From WLND01 sp040398845 (GTDB lineage Bacteria > Actinomycetota > Actinomycetes > S36-B12): a DNA stretch of 64,000 nucleotides. The stretch's first letter is position 1; every line of letters starts with the position of its first letter. Positions 44,195-52,944 of this stretch are shown piece by piece. The notes under the pieces were generated by a model. That model worked only from the letters and a program-made list of their open reading frames with translations, had not been told where the DNA came from and searched no databases. The translations under genes were made by a program, and so were the position numbers. The stretch lies in NCBI GenBank assembly GCA_040398845.1, contig JBBATH010000008.1:100016-164015 (forward strand), in the 5' to 3' direction.

Positions 44195-44212
44195 ATCGGT
44201 ATATCTACCGAT
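44195..44212. promoter_or_regulatory. Palindromic operator candidate for the amide operon
   Basis: ATCGGTATATCTACCGAT: two perfect 7-base arms (ATCGGTA, TACCGAT) around TATC. It lies in the 196-base gap between the divergent LuxR gene and the binding-protein gene, 77 bases before the latter. Dimeric LuxR proteins bind sites of this kind. The rest of the gap shows no other clear motif. Confidence 0.5.
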
Positions 44213-44288
44213 AGCGGTGACGTCTCACAATCGCGATCATGTGAGTACCCGGGCGCCTTCGTGCGCTCCGTCTAGGACTGGAGGCTCC

Positions 44289-45626
44289 ATGCAACGCGCT
44301 CGAATCACCACTCTCGCGGCCACGGTCGCAACCGCAACACTGCTCCTCGCCGCCTGCGGTGGATCACAGACCGCGAGTGACTCCGCTGCACCATCGGCAC
44401 CCGCCGCATCATCGGCTGCACCGGCCGATGGGGGCGCTGCCACCGGCGAACCAATCGTGATCGGCATGCCGATCGCGCAGTCAGGGCCCGCAGGTATCGC
44501 CGACCACAAGGATTGCTGGAACGGTGCGATTCTCGCTCAGGAGACGATCAACGCAGCCGGTGGCGTCAACGGACGCCCAATCGACCTCAATGTCACCGAC
44601 ATCGACATCCTCACACCAGAGGGCATCACGGCAGGCTTCCAGAAGCTCACCGGTGATGGAGTGAGCGCGGTTGTCAGCCCGTTTGTCATCATCCCGCCCC
44701 CTGCACTTGACGTTGCCGCCGCATACGGGGCTCCGTACATGAGCGGTGACACGAACATCGACGCTCAGAACATTCGGGCCAGTGACCCTGCCAAGTACGG
44801 CAACTACTTCGTTGACCCGGCGGAGACCTACTACGGCACCGGATTCGTTACCTTCCTGACTCAGTTGAAGGACTCAGGCAAGTGGACCCCGAAGAACAAC
44901 AAGGTTGATATTGTCCGTGGCGACACCGCCTACAACCAGAACATTGCCCAGGCGACGATCGATGCGATCGCAGCCACTGAGGGTGCCTGGGAGCTCGGCG
45001 AGGTCATCGACATCACTGCCGGGACGAAGGATTGGTCTCCAGTCCTCCAGAAGCTCGCAGCGAACGATGCCGGCGCCATCATGGTCGATCACTGGATCGG
45101 TGCTGAGCTCGCATCCTTCTCGCAGCAGTTCGCTGCTGCTCCGGTGGATGGCTCGCTCGTCTACCTCCAGTACGGACCCTCACAGCCCGAGTACCTCGAA
45201 ATCGCCGGTGACTCGGCTGAGGGCTTCGTCTGGGGCACCGTCATTGGCACCGGAAACACAAGCGCCGAGGACAAGGCATTCCGTGCGGCGTACCAGGCCA
45301 AGTTCGGCGTGGATGACAAAACCATGGGCCTCGTCTACCCGGCGTGGTGCTACGACATGGTGAACGTCCTTGCCAATGCTTGGGCGAACGCCGATCCGGC
45401 GGACTTCGCGGCGGTCAATGCCTACATCGCGGCGAACCCCACGAACGGCGTCACGGGCCACCTCAACTTCGCCAACGGCGCAGTGCCGATCTACCCGACT
45501 GTTGAGACCGATCCCGCAGCCGGTGTCACGCACTACTTCTACCAAGTTCAAGACGGTCGCCATACGGTGATTTCACCCGAAATCGATGCGGAAGCAGCCT
45601 TTGCTCCCGCTCCGTGGATGAAGTAG
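44289..45626 (+). CDS. ABC transporter substrate-binding lipoprotein (branched-chain/amide type)
   Basis: Captures the substrate outside the membrane. From the ATG (GGAGG four bases upstream) it has a lipoprotein signal LAATVATATLLLAACGG with Cys near residue 20, a Ser/Ala-rich linker, then a type-1 periplasmic-binding fold: IVIGMPIAQSGPAGIADHKDCWNGAILAQE and AAYGAPYMSGDTNIDAQN. 445 aa. Relatives bind branched-chain amino acids, urea or short-chain amides; given the amidase genes downstream, a small amide is the likely ligand. First gene of a seven-gene operon. Confidence 0.88.
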   Translation: MQRARITTLAATVATATLLLAACGGSQTASDSAAPSAPAASSAAPADGGAATGEPIVIGMPIAQSGPAGIADHKDCWNGAILAQETINAAGGVNGRPIDLNVTDIDILTPEGITAGFQKLTGDGVSAVVSPFVIIPPPALDVAAAYGAPYMSGDTNIDAQNIRASDPAKYGNYFVDPAETYYGTGFVTFLTQLKDSGKWTPKNNKVDIVRGDTAYNQNIAQATIDAIAATEGAWELGEVIDITAGTKDWSPVLQKLAANDAGAIMVDHWIGAELASFSQQFAAAPVDGSLVYLQYGPSQPEYLEIAGDSAEGFVWGTVIGTGNTSAEDKAFRAAYQAKFGVDDKTMGLVYPAWCYDMVNVLANAWANADPADFAAVNAYIAANPTNGVTGHLNFANGAVPIYPTVETDPAAGVTHYFYQVQDGRHTVISPEIDAEAAFAPAPWMK

Positions 45627-45629
45627 TCA

Positions 45630-46358
45630 ATGTCCCTCCTGTCCTGCACTGATATCACGCTCGACCTTGGTGGTCGACGGATTCTCGAGAGCGTCGCGCT
45701 CGAGGTGGGCAGGGCAGAGGTCGTCGGTCTTGCCGGTCCCAATGGGGCCGGCAAGACCAGCCTCTTCGAAGTGCTCTCCGGACGCCAACTCAATCACGGT
45801 GGCGACGTCACCCTTGATGGGGTCTCAATCCGGAAACACCCGATGCGCGAGCGGGTCGAACGCGGCCTCGTGCGCAGTTACCAACGCCCGATCGTGCCCG
45901 CCGCCCTTACTGTTGGTGAGACCCTCAAGGCCGCGCGAAAGGCGTTCAAGCCTTATCCATCACGGCTTCGAGTGGAATGGGCAGCAGAGTTCGTCCGGTT
46001 GCGCGCCCACATGGATCAGCCGACCGGATCCCTTGAAACCTTGGAGCGACGCAAACTCATGCTGGCGTGCCTCCTCGTTCGCGATCCGCGAATCGTCCTC
46101 CTCGACGAACCAGCCTCCGGTCTCACCGGTTCGGAGATCGATGAGATTGATCTCGTCGTCCGTAAACTCTCGCAGGAGTTTGGGATCGCAGTCCTTCTTA
46201 TCGAGCACCGCCTCGAACTCCTAGCCATGGTCGCCTCGAGGGTGCTCGTGCTCGATGTCGGATCGATCATTGCTGAAGGTCCACCAGAGTCGGTCTTCAC
46301 CCTCCCCGCGGTCCGACAGGCCTATTTCGACATTCCACTCATCGAGGCGGCGAGCTGA
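45630..46358 (+). CDS. ABC transporter ATP-binding protein, LivG-like
   Basis: ATPase of the importer. Seen: Walker A GPNGAGKTS at residues 33-41, the Q-loop region RGLVRSYQRP and Walker B IVLLDEPASGL followed by the switch His (LLIEHRLELL). The signature motif, normally LSGGQ-like, reads SLETLERRKLMLA with no Gly pair, an unusual degeneration that should lower activity of this site. 242 aa, three bases after the binding-protein stop and overlapping the next gene by one base. Whether the transporter relies on the partner ATPase's consensus site is inferred. Confidence 0.88.
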   Translation: MSLLSCTDITLDLGGRRILESVALEVGRAEVVGLAGPNGAGKTSLFEVLSGRQLNHGGDVTLDGVSIRKHPMRERVERGLVRSYQRPIVPAALTVGETLKAARKAFKPYPSRLRVEWAAEFVRLRAHMDQPTGSLETLERRKLMLACLLVRDPRIVLLDEPASGLTGSEIDEIDLVVRKLSQEFGIAVLLIEHRLELLAMVASRVLVLDVGSIIAEGPPESVFTLPAVRQAYFDIPLIEAAS

Positions 46359-47107
46359 TGGCGATCCTCGAACTCGAACGCGTCTCGGCAGGCTACGGCC
46401 CGGTGCGAGTCCTCCACGACCTCAATCTGTCAGTGAACCCGGGTGAGCGGCTTGGCCTCGTTGGTCTGAATGGCCACGGCAAAACCACCATGCTCAGCGC
46501 CATTGTTGGCCTCACGGGTTGGCAGGATGGGTCGATTCTCTTCGACGGAAACCAGATCGGCGGGCGTCGGACCCACGGGGTCGGGCGTAAGACACCCAGC
46601 ATCGTCCGACGGGGAATCGCACTTGCACCGCAGGGTGATGCCATCTTCCCGGGCCTGACGGTCAAAGAGAACCTCGATTCCGGTGCTTACACGCGGGCAA
46701 CCTGGCGGTCGCGCCGACGCCGACGTGATCACGTCCTCGATGTTTTCCCCCCACTTCGGCCCCTCCTCCGACAGACGGCCGGTACCCTTTCTGGCGGAGA
46801 GCGGCGCATGGTGTCAGTCGGCCGGGCACTCATGGCTGACGCGAAGCTGTATCTCGTCGACGAGCCGTCACTTGGTCTGGCCCCAAAGATCTCCCTCGGA
46901 CTCGTAGCAGCGCTCTGCCAGATCGACATTGGTGACGGCGCGATGATCATCGCCGAGCAGAACCTGCCACTCCTTCAAGGCCGCGTCGACCGGGTTCTTG
47001 GGATGCACGCAGGAGAGTTGAAGCAGGACGTCGGCGAGGCCCTCGGCGATATTCCACCGGCCGCAGAAGCCATGGCCCAGGGCATCCACCACGGGCAGGC
47101 GCTCTGA
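46358..47107 (+). CDS. ABC transporter ATP-binding protein, LivF-like
   Basis: Second ATPase of the importer. Seen: LERVSAGYGPVRVLHDLNLSV, Walker A GLNGHGKTTMLSAI, full signature TLSGGERRMVSVGRALM, and Walker B YLVDEPSLGLAPKIS, then the H-loop replaced by IIAEQNLPLLQ as usual in LivF. An insert around NQIGGRRTHGVGRKTPS and a basic RSRRRRRDH stretch are not typical. 249 aa. Overlaps both neighbours by one to three bases. Confidence 0.9.
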   Translation: MAILELERVSAGYGPVRVLHDLNLSVNPGERLGLVGLNGHGKTTMLSAIVGLTGWQDGSILFDGNQIGGRRTHGVGRKTPSIVRRGIALAPQGDAIFPGLTVKENLDSGAYTRATWRSRRRRRDHVLDVFPPLRPLLRQTAGTLSGGERRMVSVGRALMADAKLYLVDEPSLGLAPKISLGLVAALCQIDIGDGAMIIAEQNLPLLQGRVDRVLGMHAGELKQDVGEALGDIPPAAEAMAQGIHHGQAL

Positions 47108-47997
47108 TGGATGTCATCTTCAGCGCGCTCCTCCTCGCATCGATGTACGGACTCGTCGCAATTGGCATCTCCTTTACCTGGGCCAGCATCGGCATGCTGA
47201 ACCTGGCACAAGGCTTCATCTTCACCGCGGGGGGCTACACGGCCTTTCTCTTTGCGGAGATCGCCACGGGTTACGGAGTCGAGGGAATCGCCCTCTCCAT
47301 CGGCCTCATCGCTGCTGGGATGCTCGGCTCGGCGGTTGCAGGACTGGCGGTGGGGTTGGTCGCCTTTCTCCCCCTTCAAGACCGCGACAACTTTCGAACG
47401 AGAAGCCTCATCGCGACGCTCGCGATCAGCCTCATCGGGACTCAGGTGTGGCTCATTTTCTTCGGACCGCAAAACAAGCCGCTCCCGCCAATCTTCGGCA
47501 CCGGACGCGTCGAGGTCGCCGGCAGTGGCATCGGCTATGGCCAACTCGGTGCCATCGTTGTCGCCATCCTCATGCTTGGGGCCGTCATCCTGTGGATGCG
47601 ATCGAGCCGGGCTGGTCTTCAGATGCGGGCCATGATGATGAATCCCCTTGGTGCCGCGGTCGTCGGTGTATCAGTGCGCACCACCGGAATGCGGGTCCTG
47701 GCGATCAGCGGCGCGCTCACCGGTCTGGCCTCGGTGCTCCTCGCACAAACGTTCTTCGTGAGCCCGACTTCAGGAGTCCAACCGCTTACTGTGGGCCTCA
47801 TCATCTCGCTCGCAGGTGGCCTCGGATCGATCCCCGGCACCGTCATCGCTGCAGGGCTCCTTGGGCTGGCTGAGGCGCTCACTGCCCGATATCTGCAGCA
47901 GTCCCTCGTTCCTTTCGTGCTCTTTGGGATCGTGGTGCTCATCCTCATCTTCCGCCCGCGCGGACTCGGTGGATTGTTGGAGGATGTCCGTGAGTAA
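47107..47997 (+). CDS. ABC transporter permease, LivH-like
   Basis: Membrane subunit with about eight helices over 296 aa. Seen: ALLLASMYGLVAIGISFTWASIGMLNLAQGFIFTAGGYTAFL at the start (the LivH pattern of GLN-x-AQG), and LTVGLIISLAGGLGSIPGTVIAAGLLGLAEAL, the conserved cytoplasmic loop that contacts the ATPases. The ATG overlaps the livF-like stop; its own stop overlaps the next gene. Confidence 0.9.
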   Translation: MDVIFSALLLASMYGLVAIGISFTWASIGMLNLAQGFIFTAGGYTAFLFAEIATGYGVEGIALSIGLIAAGMLGSAVAGLAVGLVAFLPLQDRDNFRTRSLIATLAISLIGTQVWLIFFGPQNKPLPPIFGTGRVEVAGSGIGYGQLGAIVVAILMLGAVILWMRSSRAGLQMRAMMMNPLGAAVVGVSVRTTGMRVLAISGALTGLASVLLAQTFFVSPTSGVQPLTVGLIISLAGGLGSIPGTVIAAGLLGLAEALTARYLQQSLVPFVLFGIVVLILIFRPRGLGGLLEDVRE

Positions 47998-49513
47998 ACA
48001 ACCACTCATCGGTCGGCGCTCGTGGCGCCCAAGTTGGCCGGTCAGCACCGACAAGGTGCTCAAGCGGCGTCGCTACTTTGGAACCAAGCGATCCGTTCTC
48101 AGGTTGAGTGGTTCATACAATCCCAAGACACTCCAGCGCGAACTCGTTCTCACTGACAAGAAACCTACGTTCTGGCTCTTGGGCTTACTCCTTATCCTCA
48201 TCCTCCCCATTGCCGCGAGCAATGAACGTTTTTTCGCACTCTTCGGCATCATCTGCATATATGCGGCAATCAACGTCATGTGGACCCTCATCATCGGCAC
48301 CGCGGGACTCCAGTCCTTCGCAACACTCGCGACGGTTGGAGTCGGCGCCTACGGGGCCGCCTACCTGAGCATCACTTACGGGGTGCCCTGGCCAGCGATG
48401 CTTGTCATTGGCTTGATGCTTGGTGCCCTCATGGGTTTCCTCATCTCACTTCCGGCCCGTCGTCTCGACGGTTTGTATTACGCACTTCTCACCCTCGGCC
48501 TGTCGGAGTTCTGCCGCAACTTCGTCACGCAGTCTGATCAACTTGGCGGCAAGTTCAACGGTGCATTGTTCGGCGTCGATCGGATCGTGCCCAGCGACAT
48601 GATGACGACCTGGCTGGGGCAAGCATTGCTGTATGTATCGGCTTTCGCCCTGCTCCTTGCGGCGCTCGCCGTTTTCCGGTGGGTGAACGGTGGTCGCTTA
48701 GGCCTACTCCTTCGAACTTCGGCGACGAATAAGGAGGACGAGGCATTCGCCTCAGCGATCGGCATCAACATTCAGCGCGCACGAACCTGGGTGTTCATAG
48801 TTGCCAGTGCCGCACTGGGCGCGATCGGCGCGTTCTACGCGGCCTACATCGGAGGTACCTCCCTCCAGGTGTTCAGCATCGACCTCCTCCTGCTCATGCT
48901 CGCCATGATCGTCATCGGTGGGCTCGGTCGGGCCGAGGGCGCTGTCCTTGGAACCATCATCGTCGTCGGCATCACCCAGTGGTTCACGGAGTGGGGCCCG
49001 TGGCGAATCGTCCTGGTCGGCGTTCTCGCACTCCTGTCAGTCCTGTACACCCGCAACGGAATCTTCGGACTCAAGGTGCAACTGAGTGAGATTCGTCAGC
49101 GGCGCCAGGCCCTCCATCGAGCGGCGCTCACCAGCAGGTATGCGGCGTTCTTACCACAGCAAGCCCCCGACATCCTCGACAAATCGATCATTGTGGGACG
49201 CACCTTCGAGCGAGAACTACGAGATCGGCTCAAGGGTTGGATCACGCCAGCATTGATCGAGGAGCACCGCAAGAAGCCCCTCGGTCAACACAGCGACCAC
49301 CTCGAACGAATTCTCAACTACTTCCGGCAGGGGCCCATCCCCGATAAGTACGCCGTCTACTGCGAGGAACCATTTCAGTCATATCGAGTGGTGGCGCTCT
49401 CCGGCATGCCCGGAGTTCCTCCGCGCGTCGTCGACGACAAGGTGTACCCCTCCCTTGACGAGGCCTACCACGCGGTCTTCCTGCGGCGGGTCAATGATTT
49501 GCGAACATCATGA
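47990..49513 (+). CDS. LivM-like permease fused to a DMFase-small-subunit-like domain
   Basis: 507 aa. Residues 1-362 form a LivM permease: basic N terminus, about nine helices, TAGLQSFATLATVGVGAYGAAYLS, LDGLYYALLTLGLSEFCRNF and the loop LAMIVIGGLGRAEGAVLGT. After the last helix a soluble extension of 145 residues follows on the cytoplasmic side. Residues about 405-507 resemble the whole small subunit of N,N-dimethylformamidase: HRKKPLGQHSDHLERILNYFRQG, DKYAVYCEEPFQSYRV and DEAYHAVFLRRVNDLR. No separate small-subunit gene is present and the large subunit follows 16 bases later. GTG start chosen because GGAGG lies six bases upstream; an ATG two codons earlier touches that site. Confidence 0.85.
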   Translation: MSKQPLIGRRSWRPSWPVSTDKVLKRRRYFGTKRSVLRLSGSYNPKTLQRELVLTDKKPTFWLLGLLLILILPIAASNERFFALFGIICIYAAINVMWTLIIGTAGLQSFATLATVGVGAYGAAYLSITYGVPWPAMLVIGLMLGALMGFLISLPARRLDGLYYALLTLGLSEFCRNFVTQSDQLGGKFNGALFGVDRIVPSDMMTTWLGQALLYVSAFALLLAALAVFRWVNGGRLGLLLRTSATNKEDEAFASAIGINIQRARTWVFIVASAALGAIGAFYAAYIGGTSLQVFSIDLLLLMLAMIVIGGLGRAEGAVLGTIIVVGITQWFTEWGPWRIVLVGVLALLSVLYTRNGIFGLKVQLSEIRQRRQALHRAALTSRYAAFLPQQAPDILDKSIIVGRTFERELRDRLKGWITPALIEEHRKKPLGQHSDHLERILNYFRQGPIPDKYAVYCEEPFQSYRVVALSGMPGVPPRVVDDKVYPSLDEAYHAVFLRRVNDLRTS

Positions 49514-49529
49514 GCGGAGTTGAGTAACG

Positions 49530-51830
49530 ATGGCAACGACAACGATCACCGGCTACACCGACAAGGTGAGTGTGGCGCCCGGTGGGGAGATCACCTTCCA
49601 CATCAGCGTCGAGAATGCCGAGTCGGCGCACGTCGAGATCGTCCGACTTATCCATGGTGATGAGCACCCAGATGGCCCCGGCTTCATCGAGGAGGTCATC
49701 GCGAGCAGTATCTCGGGCGATCATCCGGTGAGCAAGCAGTTCGTCGACGTCGGCAACGCGGTCGTTATTGATGACCCGGCTGAGCGGCTCGCGCTCACTG
49801 GACCGATGACGCTGCATGCCTACATCTATCCGACCACGCCAGCCAAGGGCCGTCAGGTGATCCTGGGACGGTTCTCACTCACCGAGACTGCCGGCTACGC
49901 CTTGGGGATCAACGGAGAGGGGCGGCTCACATTCTGGGTTGGGGATGGCTCGGACACGGACGAGATCACCTCTCCGGTACCACTGATGCACCACACCTGG
50001 TACTTCGTTTCCGCCTCGTACGATCCAAGGTCTGGCAAGGCCCTCCTGCACCAGGAGGCAGTCGTGGGGCCCTACAACGGGCGCCTTGGCAAGGTAGCAC
50101 CCTTCGACCACCGCAGTTCGGTTGAGCAGAAACTGCGAATCAAGCCGAAGAGTGCGACCACGCCGTTCATGTGGGCCGCGGCCGCGAATGCTGCTCCAAT
50201 ACGGGGAGCCTACAAGGACTTCGTCTACAACGGCAAGATCGACAGGAGTGGGGTCTTCGATCGAGCGCTCACCCTCGATGAGATGAAGGCGGTGCACGCG
50301 GGTCAGCAGTTGAGCCCCGGGCCGCTGGCCTTCTGGGACACCGCCGAGGGCTATGGGCCTGAAGGTATTGACGACGTCGTTCGCGATACGACTGCGAGTG
50401 GGCTGAACGGACGCGGGGTTCAGCGGCCGGTCAGGGCAATGACGGGTTACAACTGGAGCGGCAAGCACGATGACTGGCGAGTTGCACCCGAGGAATACGG
50501 GGCGATCGCATTCCACGACGATGCCGTCGTCGACTGTGAGTGGGAGCCCACGGTCGTGTGGACCGTCCCCGAGGGGACACGCAGCGGTGCCTATGCAGCG
50601 CGGGTCACGATCGGTGACGTCGAGGATCACATCACCTTCTTCATACGACCCGTGAGGGCCACCGCTCCGATCCTCTATCTCATGCCGACGAACTCCTATC
50701 TCGCCTACGCAAACGAGATGATCGTTCACCACGTACCCGTTGGTCAAGCCATCCTTGCGCACCCTGCGGTGCTCACGGAGGCGGAAGCTGACTACTTCCA
50801 GGATCCTCGCTTCGGCCGGTCGACATATGACCATCACTCGGACGGGGCAGGGGTGTGCTTCGCCTCGTGGAAGCGTCCGATACTCAATATGCGCCCAAAA
50901 TGGCGGTCGTCGGCTATCGGCACAACGTGGCAGTTTCCGCGGGATCTATCGCTCATTGCCTGGCTTGAGAGTCAGGGCTACGACTACGACGTTGCTACCG
51001 ACCACGACCTGTCTGAGCAGGGCATCGACCTCCTCAAGCAGTACTCGGTGGTACTCACCGGATCGCATCCTGAGTACTGGCATGAGGCCGGGCTGAACGA
51101 CCTCGAGGACTATCTTGCCGAGGGCGGTCGGCTCATGTACTTGGGCGGCAACGGCTTCTATTGGGTCATCTCGTATCGGGATGGCGAGCCTGAGTTGATG
51201 GAGGTACGTAAGGGCGAGGCAGGTATGCGGGCCTGGCAGTCCGAGCCGGGCGAGTACTACCACCAGACGTCAGCAGAGCGTGGTGGCATCTGGCGGAACC
51301 GCGCGCGACCGCCACAGAAACTCACCGGTGTGGGCTTCACGACCCAGGGCTTTGACGAGTGCCACCCGTACGTGCGAATGCCCGACAGCTATCACAAGTC
51401 AGTAGCGTGGATTTTCGACGGCGTTGAGGGCGAAGTGTTCGGTGACTTCGGGCTCGCCCTCGGTGGGGCAGCGGGCCTTGAAACTGAGCGCTACGACCTT
51501 GAACTCGGGACGCCTCCGCACACGAAACTGCTTGCGTCATCGACGAGTTGGTCCGATAACTACGCAGGCGTCGTTGAGGACATCCTCTTCAATCACCCGG
51601 GCACACTCGGAACCCAGAGCCCAACTGTGCGCGCCGACATGACCTACTTCACCACAGCGCACAATGGCGGTGTGTTTTCGACGGGATCGATCGCTTGGAT
51701 GAGCGCGCTTCCCTGTTTCAAATACACAAACAACGTCTCACAGATCATGAAGAACGTGCTCGACGCCTTCAGTAAGCCGGGCACCCTCCCCGGAGGGGCC
51801 TGGGACCAGGAGGAAAAGTCGTGGACCTGA
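49530..51830 (+). CDS. dmfA2: N,N-dimethylformamidase large (beta) subunit
   Basis: Catalytic subunit of an iron-dependent amidohydrolase; DMFase splits N,N-dimethylformamide into dimethylamine and formate. 766 aa, as expected. Seen: an N-terminal beta domain, a LamG/concanavalin-like domain (AYIYPTTPAKGRQVILGRFSL), and a C-terminal glutamine-amidotransferase-like catalytic domain. The residues I recall as the Paracoccus iron site (Tyr399, Tyr440, His519, Glu521) map to Tyr393 (SYLAYAN), Tyr433 (STYDHHSDG), His513 and Glu515 (SHPEYW) with a near-constant offset of 6-7. Substrate could be other N-substituted amides. The stop is ten bases before the deacetylase-like gene. Confidence 0.88.
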   Translation: MATTTITGYTDKVSVAPGGEITFHISVENAESAHVEIVRLIHGDEHPDGPGFIEEVIASSISGDHPVSKQFVDVGNAVVIDDPAERLALTGPMTLHAYIYPTTPAKGRQVILGRFSLTETAGYALGINGEGRLTFWVGDGSDTDEITSPVPLMHHTWYFVSASYDPRSGKALLHQEAVVGPYNGRLGKVAPFDHRSSVEQKLRIKPKSATTPFMWAAAANAAPIRGAYKDFVYNGKIDRSGVFDRALTLDEMKAVHAGQQLSPGPLAFWDTAEGYGPEGIDDVVRDTTASGLNGRGVQRPVRAMTGYNWSGKHDDWRVAPEEYGAIAFHDDAVVDCEWEPTVVWTVPEGTRSGAYAARVTIGDVEDHITFFIRPVRATAPILYLMPTNSYLAYANEMIVHHVPVGQAILAHPAVLTEAEADYFQDPRFGRSTYDHHSDGAGVCFASWKRPILNMRPKWRSSAIGTTWQFPRDLSLIAWLESQGYDYDVATDHDLSEQGIDLLKQYSVVLTGSHPEYWHEAGLNDLEDYLAEGGRLMYLGGNGFYWVISYRDGEPELMEVRKGEAGMRAWQSEPGEYYHQTSAERGGIWRNRARPPQKLTGVGFTTQGFDECHPYVRMPDSYHKSVAWIFDGVEGEVFGDFGLALGGAAGLETERYDLELGTPPHTKLLASSTSWSDNYAGVVEDILFNHPGTLGTQSPTVRADMTYFTTAHNGGVFSTGSIAWMSALPCFKYTNNVSQIMKNVLDAFSKPGTLPGGAWDQEEKSWT

Positions 51831-51840
51831 GAGGAGTGGC

Positions 51841-52944
51841 ATGACGACGGGGTACGTGTGGCATGAGTTGTATGGATGGCATGACACCGGCACCTATGCG
51901 GGGCTGCTGCCTGCAAGCCTGACGAGTCAGCCGTACCAGCACTTCGAGTCACCGGAGTCCAAGCAGCGATTCCACTCCCTCGTCGAGGTGTCTGGACTCG
52001 CGCGGCATCTGACACGGATTACGCCCGAGCCTGCGACGGACGAGGATATGCTGCGAGTCCACACCCCCGAACACCTCGCTCGGATTAAGGCAGACAGTGC
52101 CAACCCGAAGGGTGGTGATGCAGGCGACGGCACATCCCCCTTCGGTCATCAGGGGTTTGAGATTGCAGCCCTCGCCGCGGGTGGATCCATTGCCGCGCTC
52201 AACGCAGTCCTTGACGGCACGGTCGTCAATGCGTACGCCCTCGTGCGGCCCCCGGGGCATCACGCCCGACCGGAAACGGGCATGGGATTTTGTATTCTCG
52301 CAAACGCCAGCATCGCGATCAGGCACGCTCAGGCGAAAAACCCGGGCCTGCGCGTCGCAACCGTCGACTGGGACGTCCATCATGGCAATGGAACGCAGGC
52401 GGCCTTCGCCTCCGACTCGAGCGTCCTGACGATTTCCCTTCATCAGGATGATCTTTTCCCACGGGGCAGCGGCGCGGTGTCTGAGCGAGGAGAAGGGGAA
52501 GGTGATGGGTATGCCATCAACGTCCCACTCCCGGCCGGCACCGGCAATGGTGGTTATCTCCATGCAATGCGTGAAATCGTCGTTCCAGCGCTTCGTCGAT
52601 TCAAGCCAGATGTCATCGTCGTGCCCTCCGGCTTCGATGCGAGTTGCTTCGACCCACTCGGACGCATGTCGGTGACCGCATCAGGCTACCGCGCGATGAC
52701 GAGAGTCCTCATGGCTGTCGCGGACGAGGTGTGCGCAGGTCGGATCATGATGACCCATGAGGGCGGATACTCACCGACCTACGTTCCGTTGTGCGGGGTC
52801 ACTGTGTTGTCGGAGATGTCAGGGGTCGACGTTGACGTGGTTTCGGAGATCTATGCCGGCTTCGACACGATGCCTGAGCACGCCCTCATGCCATGGCAGG
52901 CCGATGTGGTGCAGGCTGTTCGACGCGAGCACGGTCTCACCTAG
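51841..52944 (+). CDS. HDAC-like amidohydrolase (class 2, HDAH/acetylpolyamine type)
   Basis: Zinc amidohydrolase of the histone-deacetylase fold, 367 aa. Seen: GYVWHELYGWHDTGT at the start, as in the FB188 HDAC-like amidohydrolase; VRPPGHHARPETGMGFCILANASIA with the catalytic HH pair; VDWDVHHGNGTQ and SGFDAS giving the zinc ligands Asp-His-Asp; and THEGGYSPTYVPLCG near the end. Bacterial members hydrolyse acetylated or trifluoroacetylated amines. In this operon it could remove an N-acyl group from the imported amide or a DMFase product; natural substrate unknown. GGAG ribosome site; probably last gene of the operon. Confidence 0.88.
   Translation: MTTGYVWHELYGWHDTGTYAGLLPASLTSQPYQHFESPESKQRFHSLVEVSGLARHLTRITPEPATDEDMLRVHTPEHLARIKADSANPKGGDAGDGTSPFGHQGFEIAALAAGGSIAALNAVLDGTVVNAYALVRPPGHHARPETGMGFCILANASIAIRHAQAKNPGLRVATVDWDVHHGNGTQAAFASDSSVLTISLHQDDLFPRGSGAVSERGEGEGDGYAINVPLPAGTGNGGYLHAMREIVVPALRRFKPDVIVVPSGFDASCFDPLGRMSVTASGYRAMTRVLMAVADEVCAGRIMMTHEGGYSPTYVPLCGVTVLSEMSGVDVDVVSEIYAGFDTMPEHALMPWQADVVQAVRREHGLT

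Noticed and set aside
47816..47989. Longer start for the permease-fusion gene
   Set aside because: That extension lies entirely within the upstream permease gene in another frame and has a Ser/Leu-rich shadow composition; the GTG at 47990 has a GGAGG site at the right distance.
49875..50837. Long minus-strand frame (320 codons) opposite the DMFase large-subunit gene
   Set aside because: Antisense shadow of a GC-rich gene; composition rich in Arg/Gly/Val without motifs, and the sense strand has a clear family.
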